Notes under the pieces: model-generated | Told to the model about the DNA's origin: nothing | The model's input: only the letters and a program-made list of their open reading frames with translations | Databases searched by the model: none | Shown here: piece after piece, positions 26,564 through 35,556 of the stretch | Position numbering within the stretch: the stretch's first letter is position 1 | Layout: every line of letters begins with the position of its first letter | Origin: Butyrivibrio sp. LC3010 | GTDB lineage: Bacteria; Bacillota; Clostridia; Lachnospirales; Lachnospiraceae | Length of the DNA: 64,000 nt | Assembly: GCF_000424385.1 (NCBI RefSeq) | Contig: NZ_KE384180.1 | Location: 1-64,000, forward strand | Direction of reading: 5' to 3' | Position numbers and translations under genes: made by a program

Positions 26564-26746
26564 TTATTCTTCAGGCCAAATAGAACCGACATCAAGCCCT
26601 TTTTCCGTAAGCCATTTATCTGTAGCCTGGACATATTTCTCATTTCCACCATCTGATATAAGCGTTACGGATAGCTTTGGATCTTCCCCTGGGTTTAGTT
26701 CTTCACATCCGTAATCACCATCAAAAATCTGTTTTATCTTCCACAT
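26564..26746 (-). CDS. 60-residue hypothetical protein
   Basis: Starts MWKIKQIFDGDYGCEELNPGED, acidic, soluble, no recognised domain. It lies 3 nt downstream of the gene at 26750, so it is probably co-transcribed and co-translated with it. The beta-rich start (MWKIKQIFDGDYGC) looks like a small regulatory or immunity-type protein, but this is only an impression. Confidence 0.55.
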   Translation of the reverse strand: MWKIKQIFDGDYGCEELNPGEDPKLSVTLISDGGNEKYVQATDKWLTEKGLDVGSIWPEE

Positions 26747-26749
26747 GAT

Positions 26750-27142
26750 TTATACCCTCGGCTTTATCATATTTCCTAGCATCTCAAGCGCCTTTTTATA
26801 GGATTCTGCCATGGCACCAGGGCATTTAACTTCAAATCCAAGCCCGGTTAAAGGTTCAGTATCACCAAATTCTGCTATAAGCATTGTCTCTTTTTCTGAT
26901 AAGTGATGAGCGTTGCAATAACTTACAATATCATCCTGAAGGCTCACCCCTTCTGTCCTGTCCATAGTCTCTTCAAATAGTTCGCTGTGTTTATCCAACC
27001 ATTTAGTGTCAGCTTCAGAATCCATTACCATTACAACCTTCGACTGGTATCTTTCCCTGTACATCTTTATCTGCTTTGTCAGGATATCCCTGTCAGCATC
27101 CCCATAACATACAATTATGTTCGTGTATCTGTTATTTTTCAT
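26750..27142 (-). CDS. hypothetical protein with Rossmann/HAD-like ends
   Basis: 130 residues. The end reads LIAEFGDTEPLTGLGFEVKCPGAMAESYKKA, which resembles the GD-containing motif IV region of HAD phosphatases, but no catalytic DxD is present. It is preceded 10 nt upstream by the conserved small gene at 27153 and followed by the 60-residue gene. Function unknown. Confidence 0.5.
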   Translation of the reverse strand: MKNNRYTNIIVCYGDADRDILTKQIKMYRERYQSKVVMVMDSEADTKWLDKHSELFEETMDRTEGVSLQDDIVSYCNAHHLSEKETMLIAEFGDTEPLTGLGFEVKCPGAMAESYKKALEMLGNMIKPRV

Positions 27143-27152
27143 TATCCCCTCA

Positions 27153-27470
27153 TTATCCTATCAGCCGTTTAATTATATCTTTTGTATCATCACTGAAGTC
27201 CTTAAGGTCTTCCATGGTTATGACCTTGTACCTTAAGAGAGATACAAGTTGATCATAAAAGTTTGATCTGCTTATATCTGTGATCACAACTCCGGGGTTT
27301 CTCTTGTCAGACTTTATGCGCCCTTCAAGTGCCCAGTATTTATCAGATGGGAGCTTATCGCTGTTCAGGATTTCCTTATATTCCTCAACAAGCCTCCCCA
27401 TATATGCTTCCTGCCACTCAGGAAGGTTCTTTCTAAAAAGTTTCCAGTCTTTTTCAGACAATCCTACCAT
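27153..27470 (-). CDS. conserved small protein of Clostridia (MVGLSEKDWKLF type)
   Basis: 105 residues, all-helical and charged, starting MVGLSEKDWKLFRKNLPEWQ. I recall similar short proteins in Clostridia, sometimes mis-named multidrug transporter, but there is no membrane segment here. It heads a three-gene unit with the next two small genes. Function unknown. Confidence 0.6.
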   Translation of the reverse strand: MVGLSEKDWKLFRKNLPEWQEAYMGRLVEEYKEILNSDKLPSDKYWALEGRIKSDKRNPGVVITDISRSNFYDQLVSLLRYKVITMEDLKDFSDDTKDIIKRLIG

Positions 27471-27674
27471 ATTTCAAGTCTCCATTTTTCTAAATTATTA
27501 CTTATAATTTTAAGGTTGTAGTATGCGTTTTACAATAATGAAGCCATGAACAATTGATGAACTAAACCACATAAAATCAAGGAAACTTATTCACAAAATG
27601 CAAAGAAGGGCGTAAAATGTGACCAACCAGGGCGCATAAGCCCGCAACTACACATTCTTATGGAGATGAAAAGT

Positions 27675-27953
27675 ATGAATAAGACAGAACTCGTTGAAGC
27701 TATGGCTAAAGAGACTGGCCTTAGCAAGAAGGACACAGAGAAGGCTTTAAAGGCTTTCGTTGATGTAGTTTCAAAACAGCTCAAAAAGAAGGATAAGGTT
27801 CAGCTTGTTGGCTTTGGTACATTTGAGACTACAAAGAGAGCTGCTAGAACTGGTAAGAACCCTCAGACTGGTGCTACCATCAAGATTCCTGCTTCTATCG
27901 CTCCCAGATTTAAGGCTGGTAAGGCTCTTAAGGACCTTGTAAACAAGAAGTAA
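27675..27953 (+). CDS. hup: HU-family DNA-binding protein
   Basis: 92 residues from the ATG at 27675 (GGAG 9 nt upstream), the usual HU length. It has the N-terminal helical dimer part (NKTELVEAMAKETGLSKKD), the GFGTFET turn, the GKNPQTGATIKI arm and a C-terminal KAGKALKDLVN helix. It bends and compacts DNA as a dimer. It stands alone on the plus strand with a strong terminator behind it. Confidence 0.95.
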   Translation: MNKTELVEAMAKETGLSKKDTEKALKAFVDVVSKQLKKKDKVQLVGFGTFETTKRAARTGKNPQTGATIKIPASIAPRFKAGKALKDLVNKK

Positions 27954-28003
27954 TCTAGCAACTCTTTGAAAACCGCGTTAAATATTTAATTCATTACAAA
28001 CTT

Positions 28004-28044
28004 CAGGCTCTGTACCATCTTTTTGTTGGAACAGAGCCTGTTTT
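28004..28044 (+). terminator. HU gene terminator
   Basis: CAGGCTCTGT (28004-28013) pairs with ACAGAGCCTG (28031-28040), followed by T4, 50 bp after the stop. Confidence 0.8.
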
Positions 28045-28171
28045 AAAATCTGGAAAGTTAATCTCTATTTTGTTGAAGAATCAGCGAGGTTAAATCTTAT
28101 GGCAAAAGATCACGAGGCAGTTCTTCATATGAAGGTATCAATAATGCGGATATTCTTTGCCTGGGTATATA

Positions 28172-28203
28172 AAGAAAAAGGGCCATCATTTTGACAGCCC
28201 TTT
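28172..28203 (-). terminator. terminator of the SDR gene
   Basis: AAAGGGC and GCCCTTT form a stem directly after the SDR stop; on the minus strand the T-rich run CCCTTTTTC follows. Confidence 0.65.
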
Positions 28204-28210
28204 GCTTTGA

Positions 28211-29071
28211 TTATTTTCCGCGAAGTTCCATGAGGTTTGGTCCTTTTCCTGCAAGCATGTCTGTCACACGTTTACCGATAAGGGTCGTATAGATAGGGTG
28301 AGTAAGGATATAGAACTGATCCTCTTCTATAGCATTAAATACTCTCATTCCCACAGAATCTATAGGCATACCTGTTACAATAACCTGCTCTGCTATTTTC
28401 TGACCCATAGCGAATTCCTTGCTTGTGTAGTAAGGATCAGATGCATCCTTGTACTGCTCAGGGCGGTGTCTTTCAGCATGGTGAAGGTCTGTCTGAACAA
28501 ATCCCGGACAATATATGCTAACGGAAATATCTGCGCCTTTTGCCTGAAGGTCATAGCTAACACTTTCAGAAAGTGCAACTGCAGCATGCTTTGTAGCGTG
28601 ATAAGCGGGCATTCCATTTGAAGTGATAAGTCCTGCTACTGAGCATGTGTTCACGATATTGCAGTGTGTACCCTGCTTCATCATGATCGGAATAACCTTG
28701 TGCATGAAGTAAACATGGCTAAGGAAGTTAGCGTGTGTGATCCACTCCCAGTCTCGAACCGGTGTGTCCCAGATATCACCAGGAACCACAACACCTGCGT
28801 TATTCATAAGAAGGTCAATCGCGCCGAATTTTTCAATAACTTCATCAACCGCTCTCTCACAGTCTTCTACCTTTGTTACATCTGCCTGGATAGTGAAGAT
28901 TTCTGCAGCTCCAAGCTCTTTTGCTTCCTTGGCAGCTGCTTCTACTTCGTCCTTTTCGATATCAAGAGCAGCGATGCGCATGCCTCTCCTTGATGCTTCT
29001 TTTAAAAATTCTTTACCAAAACCATTTGCTGCACCGGTTATCAGTGCAACTTTATTCTTGAATTCTTTCAT
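28211..29071 (-). CDS. short-chain dehydrogenase/reductase
   Basis: 286 residues. Classical SDR features: TGAANGFG (12-19) for NAD(P), NNAG (90-93), S144, Y157 and K161 of the catalytic set. The extended C-terminus (about 40 residues beyond a minimal SDR) suggests a larger or membrane-associated substrate such as a steroid-, lipid- or terpene-type alcohol. It lies 15 bp downstream of the second enoate-reductase-like gene; together they could reduce or oxidise the C=C and carbonyl/hydroxyl groups of one substrate. Confidence 0.85.
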   Translation of the reverse strand: MKEFKNKVALITGAANGFGKEFLKEASRRGMRIAALDIEKDEVEAAAKEAKELGAAEIFTIQADVTKVEDCERAVDEVIEKFGAIDLLMNNAGVVVPGDIWDTPVRDWEWITHANFLSHVYFMHKVIPIMMKQGTHCNIVNTCSVAGLITSNGMPAYHATKHAAVALSESVSYDLQAKGADISVSIYCPGFVQTDLHHAERHRPEQYKDASDPYYTSKEFAMGQKIAEQVIVTGMPIDSVGMRVFNAIEEDQFYILTHPIYTTLIGKRVTDMLAGKGPNLMELRGK

Positions 29072-29086
29072 CTGAAAACCTCCCCT

Positions 29087-31021
29087 TTACAGTGTTGATG
29101 CTCTGCCAAGTGCATCTGTTGTAGCTTCCGCAATTCTTCCGGGGAAGTTTGCATCGCCGAGTACTATTACATTGTCAAAGTTCTCTTCAAACTGTGCTGA
29201 TACATCATTTGAGCGTACTCCAAGTGCAAGAACTACTGTACCAGCAGGAATTTTTGTCATCTGTCTTGTTACTGTATTCATTACAACAACTGATTCTTCA
29301 TCTGCAGACATGAACTGCTGTCTTGTCATGACATTTACACCAAGTTTTCCGAATCTGATGGTGAAATCAGCGATCACAGAGCGGTAAAGACCTCTTCCGA
29401 TGTCTTTTGTCATCTCTACAAGAGTAACTTTATTTCCGCCTCTTGTTGCAATGGTCTCAGCAGTTTCCATACCTGTTACACCGCCGCCAATTACTACAAC
29501 GTCACCCTTTACTTCCTTTTTGCCCATCAGATATTCTTCAGCAGTGATAACATTGGCTCCATCAACTCCGGGAAGCCCTGGAATGATAGGTGTTCCACCT
29601 GTCGCAACAAAAACAGCTGTGGGATCAAGTGCCTTTACAGCATCTACAGTGCCTTCTGTATTAAGTCTGACTTCGATGTTGTTTTTCTTGATTCTGCAAA
29701 CAAGAGAATCAAGATAAGCCTGAAGCTTTTCCTTCATGATAGGCTTTGTTGCAATATTAAGCTGTCCGCCAAGAGAGTCTGCCTTTTCAAAAATTACAGG
29801 CTCAAAACCTCTCTCCTTAAGTGTGAGTGCTGAAACCATTCCAGCAGGGCCTCCACCTATGATAGCAACCTTTCTGCCATTGCCAGTCTTTTCTACGCAG
29901 CTATAGTCAACTTCTCTTCCGCACTTGGGGTTAACGGCACATTTGATATGTCCTCCGTCTGAAAGTGCAGTGAAGCAGTATAGACATCCGATACACTTGT
30001 TGATCTCATCGCCTCTGCCTTCCTTAGCCTTGTTTGCCCATTCGGGATCAGCAAGATGAGCACGGCCAAGAGCAATATAATCACAAACGCCCTCCTCAAG
30101 AAGTGCTTCTGCAACTTCAGGATCCTTGATGTTATTTGTTGCAATTACCGGAATCATTACATTTTTCTTGATAGCGGATGCGAGATGTTTCTTCCATCCC
30201 TGAGGATATGAAGAAGGCTCGATAATTGTTGTAGCAGATTCATAGATACCGCTTGAAACGTTGATACAGTCGATGCCGAAGCTCTCAAGTGTTCTTGCAA
30301 TCTTGATTGTATCCTCAAGCTTTAATCCGCCTTCTACAAATTCATCAGCTGAAATTCTCACTGAAATAAGGAATCTGGGACCACACATGTATCTTATACC
30401 TGTGATTATCTCCTCAAGAATTCTTATTCTGTTGTCAAAAGATCCGCCATATCTGTCCGTTCTCTTATTTGTATATGGAGAAAGGAATTCATTTAAAAGG
30501 TAGCCATGAGCTGCGTGAAGCTCGATTCCGTCCATGCCGGCCTTCTGGCAGATGACAGCACCCTTGATAAAATTCTTTACAAGTGCTGAACACTCTTCTG
30601 TTGTCATCTCCCTTGGCATTTCCTTAGTAACCTTACACATAACAGGTGAAGGAGCAACAATCTGTCTGCCGCCTATCATGGATGATTTATTTTCCCTTCC
30701 TGGATGCTGAAGCTGAACAAGGATTTTAGTTCCATATTTGTGTACACGCTCAGCAAGCCTCTCGAGATGAGGAACATGTCTGGAATCTGTAGCTCCCAGC
30801 TGATTAGGTGTACCAATACCTTCTACCTCATCTACTCTTGTGATTTCAGTGATAATGAGACCCACACCGCCTTTTGCACGGTCTTCGTAGTATCTGATAA
30901 TGTGCTCGTTAGCTTCTCCTGTTGGATCTGCCAGCGAAACTCCCATCGCAGGCATTACTGTGCGGTTCTTGATTCGCACGCCCCCTATACGCCCACTTTT
31001 AAACAATTTTTCGTAAGCCAT
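29087..31021 (-). CDS. enoate-reductase/BaiCD-like flavin and Fe-S oxidoreductase (second copy)
   Basis: 644 residues with the same architecture as the enzyme at 19828: OYE barrel with ELHAAHGYLLNEF (167-179), [4Fe-4S] ligands C343, C346, C349 and C361 (CIGCLYCF and IKCAVNP), then GGGPAG (389-394) and a second dinucleotide-binding fold. Here the barrel tail resembles BaiH/2,4-dienoyl-CoA reductase. It forms an operon with the SDR gene and is divergent from the PucR-type regulator at 31217, which probably activates it. Likely role: reduction of an unsaturated acid or steroid-like compound; substrate unproven. Confidence 0.85.
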   Translation of the reverse strand: MAYEKLFKSGRIGGVRIKNRTVMPAMGVSLADPTGEANEHIIRYYEDRAKGGVGLIITEITRVDEVEGIGTPNQLGATDSRHVPHLERLAERVHKYGTKILVQLQHPGRENKSSMIGGRQIVAPSPVMCKVTKEMPREMTTEECSALVKNFIKGAVICQKAGMDGIELHAAHGYLLNEFLSPYTNKRTDRYGGSFDNRIRILEEIITGIRYMCGPRFLISVRISADEFVEGGLKLEDTIKIARTLESFGIDCINVSSGIYESATTIIEPSSYPQGWKKHLASAIKKNVMIPVIATNNIKDPEVAEALLEEGVCDYIALGRAHLADPEWANKAKEGRGDEINKCIGCLYCFTALSDGGHIKCAVNPKCGREVDYSCVEKTGNGRKVAIIGGGPAGMVSALTLKERGFEPVIFEKADSLGGQLNIATKPIMKEKLQAYLDSLVCRIKKNNIEVRLNTEGTVDAVKALDPTAVFVATGGTPIIPGLPGVDGANVITAEEYLMGKKEVKGDVVVIGGGVTGMETAETIATRGGNKVTLVEMTKDIGRGLYRSVIADFTIRFGKLGVNVMTRQQFMSADEESVVVMNTVTRQMTKIPAGTVVLALGVRSNDVSAQFEENFDNVIVLGDANFPGRIAEATTDALGRASTL

Positions 31022-31092
31022 AAGTACCTCCTTTAAACATATAAATGCTACTTATTGTGCATAGACTACAACAATGTTTCGATTTAGAGTTG

Positions 31093-31112
31093 CATCCATG
31101 AACATCCATGAA
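31093..31112. repeat. tandem CATCCATGAA pair
   Basis: Two adjacent identical 10-bp units lie in the divergent region between the reductase and the PucR-type gene. Candidate activator half-sites. Confidence 0.5.
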
Positions 31113-31179
31113 TACAATAATTTTACTGGGCTATAAAATAATGGTCTAGATTTTGCCTGCATAAACAGATGAGCATATA

Positions 31180-31196
31180 TTGTGCTTGATGCACAA
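31180..31196. promoter_or_regulatory. TTGTGC-N5-GCACAA operator-like palindrome
   Basis: TTGTGC, TTGAT, GCACAA, 20 bp before the regulator start. A half-site TTGTGCA recurs at about 31053 near the reductase start, so both promoters could be controlled by one factor. Confidence 0.5.
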
Positions 31197-31216
31197 CACA
31201 AATGGAGATGGATTTT

Positions 31217-32698
31217 ATGAACTTTGAAGAAATAGCTGAAATAATGAAGAAAAGCTGCAACTGCAGCATAAACGTAGGGAATTCAAATCCGGAACTTACG
31301 CACTTTTCATTTTTATCTGATGGCATGCCATTAGATGATCCTTCGTGCCTCTATATTGGAAAAGTGGATACTGATACTATCAGAGAAACTGAAAAATCCC
31401 CCTGTATTCTCACAACAACAAAAGGACTTCCTGAAAATATCTCATTTATATATACAACAGATAAAGAGATGATGAACTGTATGAACGCTCTTACTTCTGC
31501 ATTTTTCAGAGCCACTGACCACGAGAGCAGATTCAGGCATCTGAAAGAGCTGTCCAAGGAAAATATCTCCATAACGGAGCTCATAAACAAATCTGCCCTT
31601 TTCCTGGACAGATCCATTGTTCTTGCAGACTTAGGATTTAAAGTTCTTGCGCACTCCACTTCCGTATCCATCACTGACCCTTTGTGGCAGCGATATATAG
31701 AGAAAGGATCCTGCACTTTTGAGTTTATTAATGCGATGAACGAGCTTATGCCTGCCCAGAGTCTTCCCAAGACTTCTGCCTGCTTTCAGGTCACATGCGC
31801 CAGCTCTACAGAAGAGAAACTGGCTTCACAGCTTTTCATAGAAAACAGGCCGGTAGCATATCTTGTTTTGCTCGATAACAACCGTGGTCTTACATCATTT
31901 CACAAGACATATCTGCCAAAGATAAGTGAATTTTTGTCAGCTTTTATCAATATACATAATACATATCCTGATCTGTCAAAGGACGATACGGATATGTATA
32001 TTAAGCTTCTTGATGGAAGTGAGGAAGATTTAAAGAGTACTGAGAAAATGCTGCCCAAACTACCTGAGCATACGTTTTGTGTGGTATTAAAGCCAATCCA
32101 TCACTCAAGACATGAGCTCTTTTTTATCAAAAGAACTCTTGACTCCATGATACCCGGGAACACAATATTCATCTTCAGAGAACTTGTTGTTGTTATCTCT
32201 TCATATATCGGCATAATAGGTGACATAGAAAATAACGATGAACTTCTAAAAAATGTATCGGATGTAGGAATAAGCCCGGAGTTTAATTCGGCTTCTCTTT
32301 TCCCTCAGAGTTTCCAATATGCTCAGGAGGCATATCGTATAGGGAAACAAATTGGAAATCCGTCTAAAGTACACAGATATGAAGACTACAGATTTTACCA
32401 TCTTCTTAACCATGTATCGGATATAAGCCTTTTGCAGTCCTATATACATCCCGCTCTATATAAGCTTCACCGTTATGACCTTGAGCACGACTCAGATCTT
32501 GTTGAAACCTTAAAGGTCTTTCTGAGCCTGTCCTGCTCCATAAAGGATACTGCAGATGCACTATTCCTACATAGAAACACCATGAATTACAGGATGACCA
32601 AGATTACAGAAATTACAGACATTGATCTAAACGACGCAGCAACTGTGTTCAGGCTTCAATGCTCATATCAGATCAATGGGATTCTACACTTATTATGA
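31217..32698 (+). CDS. PucR/CdaR-type transcriptional activator
   Basis: 493 residues from the ATG at 31217 (GGAGATGG upstream). The C-terminus VETLKVFLSLSCSIKDTADA then LFLHRNTMNYRMTKI is the PucR C-terminal HTH (HTH_30). The long N-terminal part probably contains the sensory and GGDEF-like PucR domains. Such proteins respond to pathway metabolites and activate adjacent catabolic genes. It is transcribed divergently from the reductase-SDR operon. Confidence 0.8.
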   Translation: MNFEEIAEIMKKSCNCSINVGNSNPELTHFSFLSDGMPLDDPSCLYIGKVDTDTIRETEKSPCILTTTKGLPENISFIYTTDKEMMNCMNALTSAFFRATDHESRFRHLKELSKENISITELINKSALFLDRSIVLADLGFKVLAHSTSVSITDPLWQRYIEKGSCTFEFINAMNELMPAQSLPKTSACFQVTCASSTEEKLASQLFIENRPVAYLVLLDNNRGLTSFHKTYLPKISEFLSAFINIHNTYPDLSKDDTDMYIKLLDGSEEDLKSTEKMLPKLPEHTFCVVLKPIHHSRHELFFIKRTLDSMIPGNTIFIFRELVVVISSYIGIIGDIENNDELLKNVSDVGISPEFNSASLFPQSFQYAQEAYRIGKQIGNPSKVHRYEDYRFYHLLNHVSDISLLQSYIHPALYKLHRYDLEHDSDLVETLKVFLSLSCSIKDTADALFLHRNTMNYRMTKITEITDIDLNDAATVFRLQCSYQINGILHLL

Positions 32699-32721
32699 TA
32701 GTAACTTTTATGATATAAAAG

Positions 32722-32751
32722 TCCCACAGTCTTTTCGCCCAGACTGTGGGA
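32722..32751. terminator. terminator between convergent genes
   Basis: TCCCACAGTCT (32722-32732) and AGACTGTGGGA (32741-32751) form a perfect 11-bp stem. On the minus strand CTTTTAT follows. A short minus reading frame with ribosome-binding site (MTFEEFKALYGPQ, start near 32826) runs into it and looks like a gene remnant. Confidence 0.75.
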
Positions 32752-32861
32752 TGAACTTATTTGTTTTCTCTTTTCCTTCTGATGTTCTTGAGGACCATAA
32801 AGCGCTTTGAATTCTTCAAATGTCATGACTTATCCCTCTTAAAAAATGGCAGGTGCAAATG

Positions 32862-33704
32862 TTACTTATACATATCATCAACTGTGATAAGAACAAGATT
32901 TGTCTTATCTATATCATTAAACCAGTCTGTAAATCCGCTAAGTGAAAAGAGCAGATATTTTGTTATGTTATATTTACCGGAAATGAGTCTTGCTCTTCCT
33001 ATCAAGGTTTCATATATTCCTTTATCGATCTTTTCATTCTTAAACTTGCATTCACCGATAACTGCAGTCTTATCTATTGTAGAAATGCCAACAACGTCTA
33101 TATCTGTTGCCTGCTGATACCACTTATCTTCCGCATCCTGAAGCTGCTCTACGCCCCACCAGGTTCCGGTCTCTGTTAGGAATGATCCAAATGCTCCCTG
33201 GATTCCCTGCTCTAAAGTATAGTATCTACACATTTCTTCATATACACTTCCCATGAATTCATGAAGTTTTGGCTTTACTGCCTTTTCATAGTAGAGATCT
33301 CCCTGCCCCATCTCTATTACGCTTATGGCCTTTGGAATAAACTCATACCAGAACTTAAACATATGATCCTTTAGTACATATTGGGTCTTTTTCTTATTCT
33401 TTTCCTCTGTGATGCATTTTTTCTTCTCTACAAGACCTACATCAATAAGTTTTTCAAGGGAATAGAGAACTGTCGGGTCCTTTTCCTTTACTTTGGATGC
33501 AATGATATTAAGGGCATTTTCTCCTGATGCTACCTGCTCTATTACGTTATTTACAAGTGTTACATCAGCAAATTCCTGGGTAAGAAGGTTCTTTGTTTCT
33601 TCAAAAAGATATCCATCAGTATTAAAGAATAGACGCTTGATATTATCATCAAGGCTCTTTTTAGGATCAAAGAGTGACAGATACTTTGCAAGGCTTGTCA
33701 TCAA
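32862..33704 (-). pseudogene. DUF234-type ATPase-nuclease, C-terminal part only
   Basis: 280 residues. They match the second half of the large archaeal/bacterial ATPase family that ends in a DUF234 nuclease-like domain: YLSLFDPKKSLDDNI, a winged-helix stretch, then TDIDVV and VIGECKFKN, a PD-(D/E)XK-like D...E-x-K motif. Full-length members have about 460-470 residues and begin with a P-loop ATPase, absent here. A TAA stands three codons before the ATG-preceding TTG. Probably a truncated, inactive gene. Normal members are often linked to mobile DNA. Confidence 0.7.
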
Positions 33705-33801
33705 CAGTTAGTGACATTGGTGTATAGGATAGTCTGTTTGTGCTTTGTATCAAAACCTTTCTCCTTAGAATATAACTTTATTTCTGTACATAATTACTCA
33801 A

Positions 33802-34641
33802 TTAGCCTTTAACACCACCTGCAACTAGCCCGTTTTGAATGAACTTCTGAAGTGCCATAAAGACAATCATAATTGGTAATGATGATATTACTGCAGCTGC
33901 TGAGAATAGTGTCCAGTGTGCTGCAAACTGGTTAGTGATAAATGACTGTAATCCAAGAGCAAGGGTCATCTTTCCAGGTGTCTGCAAAAATACAGAAGTT
34001 ATAACATATTCACTGTATGTTGCTATAAATGAGAACAGGAATATAACAACAAGCTGTGGCATTGCAAGCGGAAGAATAATGGCATAGAACACTTTAAACT
34101 GTCCTGCTCCGTCAACCATTGCCGCTTCATCAAGTTCAATCGGTATACCATCTATGTAGGATTTTAACAGCCATATGTTAAATGCGCTTCCCCCTGCCAG
34201 TACAAATATCAAGGCGAGGCTGCTGTCTACAAGTCCAAAGTTATAGATCAGTATGTAGTATCCAGAGACTGCCATGCTGTTTGGGAATACCTGCAGGATT
34301 AGAAGTGACATCAGCCCGTATTTTCTTCCTGTAAATCTCATTCTGGCAAATGCATATGCAGAAAGGGATGTCAGGACAAGCTGTATCACTGCAACTATCA
34401 AGCACAGCTTCAATGAATTCCACACCCACAGCACAAAATCAGTATTTGTAAATAATTCTCGGTAATGCTCTATACTGAATTTTTCAGGAAACAGTGATGA
34501 TAGAAAGAAGCTGTCTCCTGCTGAGAATGAGGACATCACTATCCAAAGTGCAGGGAACAGCACCGCAACTATGGTAATCCATATGACGATCCTGCTGATC
34601 CACAATGTTCGTTTTTCTGAGGCAGATAATACTTTATTCAT
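33802..34641 (-). CDS. ganQ: sugar ABC transporter permease, MalG/GanQ type
   Basis: 279 residues, six membrane helices. The cytoplasmic EAA loop DEAAMVDGAGQFKVFYAIILP is the MalG-family contact with the ATPase. The stop codon of the upstream permease overlaps its start, so both are translated together. In this operon the transporter should import galacto-oligosaccharides. No ATPase gene is present; an MsmX-like shared ATPase elsewhere is expected. Confidence 0.88.
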   Translation of the reverse strand: MNKVLSASEKRTLWISRIVIWITIVAVLFPALWIVMSSFSAGDSFFLSSLFPEKFSIEHYRELFTNTDFVLWVWNSLKLCLIVAVIQLVLTSLSAYAFARMRFTGRKYGLMSLLILQVFPNSMAVSGYYILIYNFGLVDSSLALIFVLAGGSAFNIWLLKSYIDGIPIELDEAAMVDGAGQFKVFYAIILPLAMPQLVVIFLFSFIATYSEYVITSVFLQTPGKMTLALGLQSFITNQFAAHWTLFSAAAVISSLPIMIVFMALQKFIQNGLVAGGVKG

Positions 34642-35552
34642 CAGTCCACCTCCTTAAACTGTCCTGAAAAGTGCATATTTGCAAGTGTAAATGTTCCAAC
34701 GATAAGGAATATAAGAACACTGAATGTAGCTGATAATTCATACCTGTTTGACCACGTTGTCATCTTATATGTTGTACTTGCAAGGATATCCGTATAACCC
34801 GCAAACTGGTTATCAACTCTGGCTGGACCACCTTGGGTTATCATGTAGATATTTCCAAAGTTATTGAAGTTTGCAGCAAATGAAGATATCACGAGTGGTA
34901 CTGACAAATGGAATACCATTGGGAAAGTGATACTCTTAAAACACTGCCATTTTGATGCCCCGTCAATTCTGGCTGCTTCATAATAGTCATTTGATATCGA
35001 CTGAAGCCCTCCAAGACAGACATTCATCATGTAAGGGAATCCGAGCCATACATTTACGATTATTATTGCAACCCTTGCCCAGAATGCGTCTGTCATCCAT
35101 GGGATATTAAAGTTTATTCCCAGCATATGCAGAAGATTATTGATTCCACCATACTGCTCGTTTAAAAGTCCCTGCCAAGCAAGAATAGCTATTGTTGAGG
35201 GAAGTGCCCATGGAACGATGAGCACTGCCCTGTAAATTTTAGATTCCTTCATGTTTGGATTGTTCAAAAGTATTGCCAGTATCAGTCCGGCAAAATAAGA
35301 ACCAAAGGTACTTATGACTGCAAAGCATACAGTCCAGGCAAGAACGGGAAAAAATACATTCCTTATACTGCCGGAAAGAACAGTAACATAGTTCTCAACC
35401 CCAATAAATGAAAAATCCGAAAGGTGATACATGTTGTAATTAGTAAATGAAAGAACAACCGTATATATTATAGGAATCAGTGTCACTACAAATATCGAGA
35501 TAAGTGCCGGTGCCAGATACGGATATGCCCTTGCATTATTCTTTTTTCTCAT
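34641..35552 (-). CDS. ganP: sugar ABC transporter permease, MalF/GanP type
   Basis: 303 residues, about six membrane helices, with the EAA loop YEAARIDGASKWQCFKSITFP. It is shorter than E. coli MalF (no large periplasmic insertion), as usual in Gram-positives. It overlaps ganQ by one base and follows the binding protein by 4 bp. It should pair with ganQ to import galactan fragments. Confidence 0.88.
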   Translation of the reverse strand: MRKKNNARAYPYLAPALISIFVVTLIPIIYTVVLSFTNYNMYHLSDFSFIGVENYVTVLSGSIRNVFFPVLAWTVCFAVISTFGSYFAGLILAILLNNPNMKESKIYRAVLIVPWALPSTIAILAWQGLLNEQYGGINNLLHMLGINFNIPWMTDAFWARVAIIIVNVWLGFPYMMNVCLGGLQSISNDYYEAARIDGASKWQCFKSITFPMVFHLSVPLVISSFAANFNNFGNIYMITQGGPARVDNQFAGYTDILASTTYKMTTWSNRYELSATFSVLIFLIVGTFTLANMHFSGQFKEVD

Positions 35553-35556
35553 TCTG

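Noticed and set aside
28100..28195. 31-codon plus frame starting MAKDHEAVLHMKVS with a GAGG upstream
   Set aside because: It overlaps the SDR terminator and has no match I know; too weak to call a gene.
32671..32826. 52-codon minus frame MTFEEFKALYGPQ
   Set aside because: Only the first 20 or so codons look protein-like; the rest is the terminator and the antisense of the PucR-type gene.
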